NCBI GenBank assembly: GCA_026826555.1
Contig: JAKSZT010053928.1
Location: 42,222,740 to 42,286,739, forward strand
DNA from: Tolypeutes matacus
Taxonomy: Eukaryota; Chordata; Mammalia; Cingulata; Chlamyphoridae
DNA length: 64,000 nucleotides
Direction: 5' to 3'
Shown here: piece after piece, positions 57,060 through 64,000 of the stretch
Numbering within the stretch: the first letter of the stretch is position 1
How the letters are laid out: each line of letters opens with the position of its first letter
Position numbers and translations under genes: made by a program
The notes under the pieces: model-generated
Told to the model about the DNA's origin: nothing
Seen by the model: the letters and a program-made list of their open reading frames with translations, nothing else
Database searches by the model: none

Positions 57060-60000
57060 AATAATAGCATTGAATGGTTTTGGATTAAACTCCCCAATTA
57101 AGAGACACAGATTGGCAGAATGGATTAAAAATATATATATGATCCATCTATGTGGTCTACAAGAGACTCGCATTAGACCCAAGGACATAAATAGGTTGCA
57201 AGTGAAAGATTGGAAAATGATTATCAATGCAAACAGTAATCAAAAAAGAGGTGAGAGAACTATACTAAATTTGGACAAAATAGACTTTAAATGCAAAACA
57301 AAGAATGACACTATATATTAATAAAAGAGACAACCTACCAAGAAGAAAGCACAATCATAAATATTTATTCAGCTAACCAGGATGACAAAAAATAAAAGAG
57401 GCAAAGGGGACTTCAATACACCACACTTAGCAATAGACAGAATATTTAGACCATGACTCAATAAGGAAACAGAGATCTTGAATAATACGTTAAAGTAACT
57501 AGACCTAAAAGACATATACAGAACATTGCACCCAAAACGGCAGGATATATATTCCTCTTGAGTGCTCATGGCTCAATCTCCAGGATAGACCACAGTTTAG
57601 GTTATAGAACAAGTCTCAATGAATTTAGAAAGATTGAAATAATACAAAGCACTTTCTCTGACCACAATGAAATGAAGCTGGAAATCAATAAGGGGAAGGA
57701 GAATTGGAAAATTCATAAATGTATGGAAGTTAAAAAACACACTCTTAAACAATCAGTTGGTCAAGGAGGAAATTGCAAGAGAAATCAGTAAATATCTCAA
57801 GGTGAATAAATATGAGAACACAATATATCAAAACTTATGGGATGCAGTGAAGGCAGTGCTGAGAGGAAAAGTTATATCCCTAAATGTCTACAATCAAAGA
57901 CCTAATTGCACATCTAGAGGAACTAGAAAAGGAACAGCAAGCTAATTCCAAAGCAAGCTGAAGGAAAGACATAACAAAGATTAGAGCAGAAATAAATGAA
58001 ATTGAGAAGAAAAAACAATAGAGAGAATTACAAACCAAAAGCTGCTTATTTGAGAAGATTCATAAAATTGACAATCTCTTAGATAAACTAACAAAGTGAA
58101 AAAGAGAGAAGATGGAAATAAAATTAGAAACGAGAGGAGACATCACCACTGACCACAGAGAAACAAAAAGGTTCATAAGAGGATACTATTAAAAAATGTA
58201 TGCCAGCAAGTGGGACAACTTAGATGAAATGGACAAATTTCTAGAAACACATGAACAACCTACACTGATGAAAGAAGAAATAGAAGACCTCAACAGGCCA
58301 ATCAAAAGTAATAAAATTGAAAAACTTCCCAAAAAAGAAAAGCCCAGGGTCAGATGTCTTCACAGATGAATTCTACCAATCATTCCGAAAAGAACTAATA
58401 CCAATCCTATGCAAACTCTTCCAGAAAATTGAAGAGGAGGGAACATTACACAACTCATTCTTTGAAGCCAACATCATCCTGATACCAAAGTCTCATAAAG
58501 ATGCTACAATAAAAGAAAATTACACAAAAATCTCTCCAGTGAACAAAGATGCAAAAATTCTCAACAAAATCCTCACAAATGAAATCCAACAACACATTAA
58601 ACAAACTATACACCATGATCAAGTGGGTTTTATCCCAGGTATGCATGGATGGCTCAACATAAGAAAATCAATTACTATAATATACCACGTTAACGGATCA
58701 AAGGAGAAAAATTACATGATCATCTCTATTGATGCAGAAAAGGCAATCAACAAAATCCAGCATCCTATCTTGATAAAAACACTTTGAAAGATAGGAATGA
58801 AGGAAATTTCTTTAACATGATAAAGGTAATTTATGAAAAATCCACAGCTAACATCATGCTCAATGGTGAAAGACTAAAATTTTTCACTCTGAGATCTGGA
58901 AAAAGACAAGAGTGACCACTGTCACCACTGTTATTCAACATTGTATTAGAAGTTCTTGCTAGAGCAGTTAGGCATGAAAAAAAAAATGCATCCAAATTGA
59001 AAAGGAAGAAGTAAAACATTCACTATTTGCAAATGGCATGATCCGATATATATAGAAAGTCCTAAAAATTTTTCAACAAAGGTACAAGAGCTAATTATGA
59101 GTTCAGCAAAGTGGGGGGTGAGGGGATATAAGATCAACACATGAAAATAAATAGTGTTTCTATATACAAAGAATGAACAATCTGAGGAGAAAAACAAGAA
59201 AAAATTTCATTTGTAATAGCAACTAAAAGAATCAAATATCTAGGAATAAACTTAACTAAGGATGTCAAGGACTTGTACATAGAAAATTATACAATCCTGC
59301 TAAAAAAAAATCAAAGAAGACTTAAACAAATGGAAGGATATTCCATGTTCATGGACTGGAAGATTAAATATCATTAAGATGTCAATTCTGCCCAAATTAA
59401 TTTATAGATTCAATGCAATCCCAATAAAAATTCCAACAGCCATTTTTTTCAGAAAAGGGAAAGCCAATGATCAAATTTATTTGCAAGGGTAAGTGGTCCC
59501 AAATAGCCAAAAACATGAAAAAGAACAAAGTTGGAGGACTCACACTACCAGACATTAAAGCACATTACAAAGCTACAGTGGTCAAAACTTCATAGTTTTG
59601 GCACAATGATAGACCTATTGGCAAATGGGACCAAACTGAGAGTTCAGAAATAGATTTGCACAACTACAGCCAACTGATATTTGAGAAGTCTGCCAACTCC
59701 CCTCAACTGGGAGGGGAAAGTAACTTAAATGGTGCTGGGAGAACTGGATATCCATATCCAAAAAATGAAAGAGGATCCCTATCTCATGCCCTATACAAAA
59801 ATTACTCAAGATGGATGAAAGACCTAAATATAAGGGCCAAGACCATAAAACTCCTAGAAGATAATATAGGGAAGCATCTATGAGATCATATGGTAGGCAC
59901 TGGTTTCATAAAGTTTACACCCAATGCACAAACAATGAAAGAAAAAATAGATAATGAGACTTCCTCAAAAATAAAGACTTTTGTGCTTCAAAGCAATTTA

Positions 60001-60400
60001 TCAAGAAAATGAAAAGGCAGCCTATTCAACAGGAGAAAATATTTGGGAAACACATATCCAATAAAGATCTAATATCCAGCAAATAAAAAGAAATCCTACA
60101 ACTCAACAATAAAAAGATGAACAACCTAATTAAAAATGGATGAGAGATTTGAATAGATATTTTTCCAAAGAGGAAATACAAATGGCTAAAAAGCACATGA
60201 AAAGATGCTCAATCAACATCACTAGTTATTAGGGAAATGCAAATCAAAATGATATTGAAATATTTCACACCTAATAGACTGGCTGCTGTTTAAAAAAAAA
60301 ACACAGAAAACTGCAAGTGTAGGAGAGGATGTGGAGAAATAGGAACACTTATTCACTGCTAGTGGGAATGTAAAATGGTGCAGCCTCTGTGAATGAAAGT
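57060..60400 (+). pseudogene. L1 ORF2 (endonuclease-reverse transcriptase), broken, copy D
   Basis: The endonuclease N-terminus is readable at 57070-57321 with LNSPIKRHRLAEWI and CGLQETRIRPKD; the E of QET is a catalytic residue in the family. 58317-58787 encodes the reverse transcriptase fingers and palm ([45 protein letters not shown]). At 59026-59037 the active-site motif, normally FADD, reads FANG, losing both aspartates. Late ORF2 segments are at 59220-59890 (NGAGRTGYPYPKNERGSLSH in the frame 59656-59883). Many stops and frameshifts separate these pieces. Confidence 0.85.
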
Positions 60401-61127
60401 TTGGTGATTCCTTGGGAAGCTAAGTATTGAACTACCATATGATCCCACAATCCTGATAATAGGTATATACCCAGGAAAATAAACAGGGACACTAACAGAT
60501 ACGTGCATACCAATATTCGGAGAGGCATTATTCACAACTGCCAAAAGATCCATCAACTGATGGGTGAATAAACAAAATGTGGTATGTACACACGATGGAA
60601 TATTATTCAGGTGTAAGAAGAATGAAGTACTGATCCATGTGACAACATGGATGAACCTCAAGGACCTTACACTGAATGAAATAAGCCAGATACAAAAGGA
60701 CAAATATTACATGATCTCACTGGAATGAAATAATTATAGTGAACAAACTCATAGATGTAGAGTCTGGAAGATATGTAAGCAGGAGATAGAAAGTGAGTAG
60801 AAAATGGTGAGTCAATGCTTAATCTGTTCAGACTTTATAATTAGGTTGATTGTAATGGTTTGGATATAGATGGTGGTGATGGTGGTACAGTGATTTGAGT
60901 TCAATTAATAGCACTGAAGTGTGTGTATGAAAGTGATTAAAAGTGGAAATTTTGGGTTGTATATATTGCTAAAAGGAAAACTGGAGGATAAAAGTGTATA
61001 ACACAGTAGACTCTGTGGTGGCCAAGAATTGTGGTTAATAATATAAATAAAAGAAAGTTCTTTCAAGAGCTATAACAAAGGTACATCACGAGTAGGGTAT
61101 TGACAGTGGCATGGTATAGGAGGAAAA

Positions 61128-62258
61128 ATGCACCTAAAGCATATTTCTATGGGATATAAATGTATCCTTGTTGCCATAGGTATGTTTTCTGGATGGATAA
61201 AGGCTCAGAGAGTAGCTAACAAAATATTAAACTTCCCTCCTGGGGAAGTCCTGCTACTTTCTCAAATAGGATGGCAAAAATCTCTGGAATGTGTAAGCCT
61301 TGCCTAATAAAAAAAGAAGCCAAGCCCTTGATCTTAATGCTTGCATGTATGAACCTTATTCCTGTAATAATGAAACTAAGCTTAATTATAATTAATGCCT
61401 AAGAGTTTACCTCCTGAAAACTTAATTGCTACTCAAATGTGGCCTTTCTCTAAGCTGAACTCTGCAAATAAATGCACTACATGCCCCCCAATGTGGGACA
61501 CAACTCCCAGGGATGAGCATCCTGGCACCGAGGGATTATTGCCAAGCATTAAGCAGTGATGCATTTGGAAAAAGACCTTGACCAAAAGAGGGAAATATTA
61601 AATAAAATAGAGTTTTTATGGCTAAAAGATTTCAAAGTGAGTTGGGAGGTCATTACAGAGGTTACACTTATTGCAGGTTGCAAGCAGACTTCACAAACGC
61701 TATAGTAAACAAAGACCAAACAAAAGTGCTCTTGAGGGCTCTAGGGATTTCCAGACACCATAGGCAAGACACGGCTTCATGAAATAAACACCCCCTCTGT
61801 GGGCTCTGTCCGGGAATATACGAAAATCTATTTCCCCAATATAACATAGTTATACTCATTTATAATTCCATAAAATGAGTCTTCTACTCCTTTTATTGGA
61901 ACCTATAATTTTCAATGTACCTGTGAAATATATTTCTCAGAGACTTAAATCTTTGGACTATTCATATGCAGGTTAAGCCCTGAAAACCAGCAGATTTGTG
62001 GCCAACTAGAAAACGATGATGATGGCCCAGTCCCATCCCCCAAACAATGAGTATTTTCAACTACAAGCAAAACAATTCCTTTCCTCTGCCCCATAATATC
62101 TATGTCCCTTCTCAGCCTGAAGGAGTCAGAGTGGACATTATCCCTCAAGAATGAGGAATAAACAAAAAGAAGGGAGAAGTGTAACCATTGACGAAAGCAT
62201 ATTTATTGTTATTGTAGTTATATCTTAACTTAATGGAATAACTTGCAACATTGATATT
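61128..62258 (+). repeat. Xenarthran repeat R1, plus copy adjoining L1 copy D
   Basis: CTGGATGGATAAAGGCTCAG, TGCCTAAGAGTTTACCTCCTG, GGGACACAACTCCCAGGGAT, ATTTGGAAAAAGACCTTGAC, CAAAGTGAGTTGGGAGGTCA and AGAGACTTAAATCTTTGG are all found in reverse complement at 62.6-64.0 kb, and the last parts also at 8.3 kb. Its position after an L1 3' UTR suggests an extended L1 3' region. The repeat family name is unknown to me. Confidence 0.6.
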
Positions 62259-62574
62259 AAAAAAAGAAATATGACTACTGAATTAATATATATGTGTTTA
62301 CAGTATAGTTTTACAATTCTTTGAGAAGAAAATGATTGAAAACTTTGATAAGTATACCATCAAATATATCTGTTCATCTAATTTTTAACCTTCATTATGT
62401 CAATTCTTCCTTTTACCTTCAAATCATGAGAAATGTAAAAAAAAAATACATTTATCCAATTTGAATAAAAAAGAATCTTTAAAATAAAAAAGGTATATTC
62501 ATATAACTAAGTTTTTCACTATATGAAAGCTTTCCAATAACTGAACCAAAGATCAGTTTTTAAATTTTTTTTAA

Positions 62575-63999
62575 TTTTTAAAGAATCTTTAGATTACATA
62601 AATGTTACATCAAAAATATAGGGGATTTCAAGCTTATAGTCCCCTTGTTAAGAAAAAAAAAAAATATATAGGGGATTCCCATATACCCCCCATCCCCTCC
62701 CCTCCCACATCTTCCCACATTAACATCTTTCATTAGTCTGGTACATTTGTTACAATTGAACAATTGAAACATTGCTACTAACCATGAACTATAGTTTACG
62801 TTATAGTTTACACTTTGCCCCACACAATTTTAAAGGTTTTGAAAAAATGTATAATTGCCTGTATCCATCATTGCGATGTCATACAGGACAATTCCAATGT
62901 CCCAAAAATGTCCCCATGTTATACTGATTCTTCCCTCTCCCTCCCCTCAAAACCTCTGGTAGCCACTGCTTTTATATCAATGATACAAGTTATTCCATTG
63001 CTAGAATAATAATAAGTCTATAATAGAGTAATAATAGAATAATAATAAGTCTACTTTAGGCCATTGTTCATTCTCCTATCTTGAGGATTTTGAGATGGTG
63101 ATGCCCCCTCTGTTTCTGATTGAGAGGCGGCTTAGATTCCATGGGGCAGATGAATGGAACTGTCATGTTTGCAGTTGTAGATACTCTCTATTTGGGGGGA
63201 TGGGCACTGTCCATCATCATCCTTTTGTTAGTAGTTCTGGCTGAATCCAATGAACTAGAGAGTAGGTGTTACAACTCTGCTGAGATTCAGGGCTCAACCA
63301 GCATATGAACAGTCTCTGGGACATATATTTAATAAGTAAAGTGCTAATTATAGGTTCAAATAAAAGGGGCAGAAGAGCCATTGTAAGGAAATTAGAAATG
63401 AGTCTAACTCTGTTACTGTGGGGAGCATAAATTCCAAAGGAAGGTCCACTGACAGGTTGCCAAATTCCACGGATTGTCTGCCCTGCCTACAGTGTCTAGA
63501 TATCTCTAGAGCCCTCAGGAACCCCGCTGTTTGAGGCACTGTTTACTGTGGCAGTCAATGAAATCCTGCTGAGATATATAAAAGCGTAACCTCTGGAATG
63601 ACCTCCTGACTCACTTTGAAATCTCTTAGCCATAAAAAACTCATTTGTATTTAATATTTCCCCCTTTTGGTCAAGGTCTTTTTCCAAATGCATTGCTAGT
63701 CAGCGCTTAATAAGAATCCCTTGATGCCAAGGAGTTTCATACCTAAGAGTCATATCCCATACCGGAGGGGAAGGTCATGAACCCCCATGCTGAGTTTGGC
63801 TTAGAGAGAGGCCACATTTGAGCAACAAGGAGGCTTTCAGGAGGTAACTTTTAGGCAATATTTAATACTAGGCTAAGTTTCAATTTCACAAGAAAAGGTT
63901 CATAAGTACAGTCATCAATATCAAGGGCCTGGCATAATGGTCTATCTTCCTTCACTAGGAAATGTATTTGGGGGATTCTTGCCATACTATTAGAGAATG
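62575..63999 (-). repeat. Xenarthran repeat R1, minus copy
   Basis: The reverse complement matches 61128-62258 over about 1 kb and 8270-9052 at the 3' end. The 3' terminal module lies at 62600-62830, followed by TGTCCTGTATGACATCGCAA (minus strand). The copy runs off the window. Open frames 62605-62823, 63120-63308 and 63348-63539 are within repeat DNA. Confidence 0.65.
62614..62677. repeat. Tiny A-tailed insertion within R1
   Basis: AAATATAGGGGATT at about 62615-62627 and AATATATAGGGGATT at 62662-62676 bracket TCAAGCTTATAGTCCCCTTG plus TTAAG and a 12-base A run. This looks like an extremely short retrotransposed fragment with its target duplication. Confidence 0.5.
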
Positions 64000-64000
64000 T

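Larger units (their letters stand above)
56161..61128 (+). mobile_element. L1 copy D, right part: ORF1 remainder, full-length but dead ORF2, 3' UTR
   Basis: This continues copy D after the nested insertion. ORF1 runs to about 56900, ORF2 from about 57060 to about 60400, and the 3' UTR to about 61128, where it grades into repeat R1. It is the only L1 here that still spans all ORF2 domains. The frames are broken, so it is a fossil. Confidence 0.82.

Noticed and set aside
58317..58787. Possibility that L1 copy D ORF2 is still functional
   Set aside because: The frame is closed on both sides by stops, the endonuclease is in another frame, and the FADD motif is changed.
1..64000. CRISPR array, operon, toxin-antitoxin or phage-like systems
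   Set aside because: Composition, splice sites and mammalian repeats show vertebrate nuclear DNA; no regularly spaced identical repeats with unique spacers occur.

Overview
The window is vertebrate nuclear DNA: AT-rich, intron-like and packed with mammalian interspersed repeats. The lineage looks xenarthran, most likely armadillo (Dasypus) or a close relative. Two things suggest this: short tRNA-derived SINEs of the DAS type (box A/box B heads such as 'GTAGCTCAGTGGTTGAGCA') at 31.1 kb and 53.2-53.6 kb, and L1 elements whose 3' UTRs carry a repeated ~200-bp module. Older repeats shared by placental mammals (MIR, L2, MER5A-type hAT MITEs, MLT1 LTRs) form the background. The species call is inferred from recalled repeat families and was not checked by a search.

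Only one host protein-coding segment can be supported: an 811-bp internal exon on the minus strand at 13327-14137. It encodes thrombospondin type-1 repeats and is best matched by memory to THSD7B. It has a clean acceptor, a clean donor and no stop codon. Everything else in the window is probably intron of that gene: downstream intron at coordinates below 13327, upstream intron above 14137.

Layout. 0.17-1.0 kb: CpG-rich, A-tailed insert, minus orientation. 3.2-10.6 kb: an old L1 broken up by an MLT1 LTR and by a second LTR with a 5-bp target duplication, which itself carries a nested xenarthran repeat. 10.6-19.5 kb: unique intron around the exon. 19.5-23.8 kb and 26.3-30.7 kb: two related, internally deleted L1 copies in opposite, head-to-head orientation, each with tandem ~395-bp promoter units. 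31-50 kb: unique intron with L2, MIR, MER5A, MER1-type and MLT1-type relics. 50.7-51.5 kb: older L1 3' end. 51.9-61.1 kb: an L1 split by a younger L1, which is itself split by three SINEs. 61.1-64 kb: two copies of one xenarthran repeat as a large inverted pair.

No operons, CRISPR arrays, intact transposase or replication-competent element were seen. I found no convincing new biological system. The notable signals concern retrotransposon architecture: tandem 5' promoter monomers, a duplicated 3' UTR module, recurrent internal deletions of ORF2, nested insertions, and a perfect 16-bp hairpin at an L1 edge.
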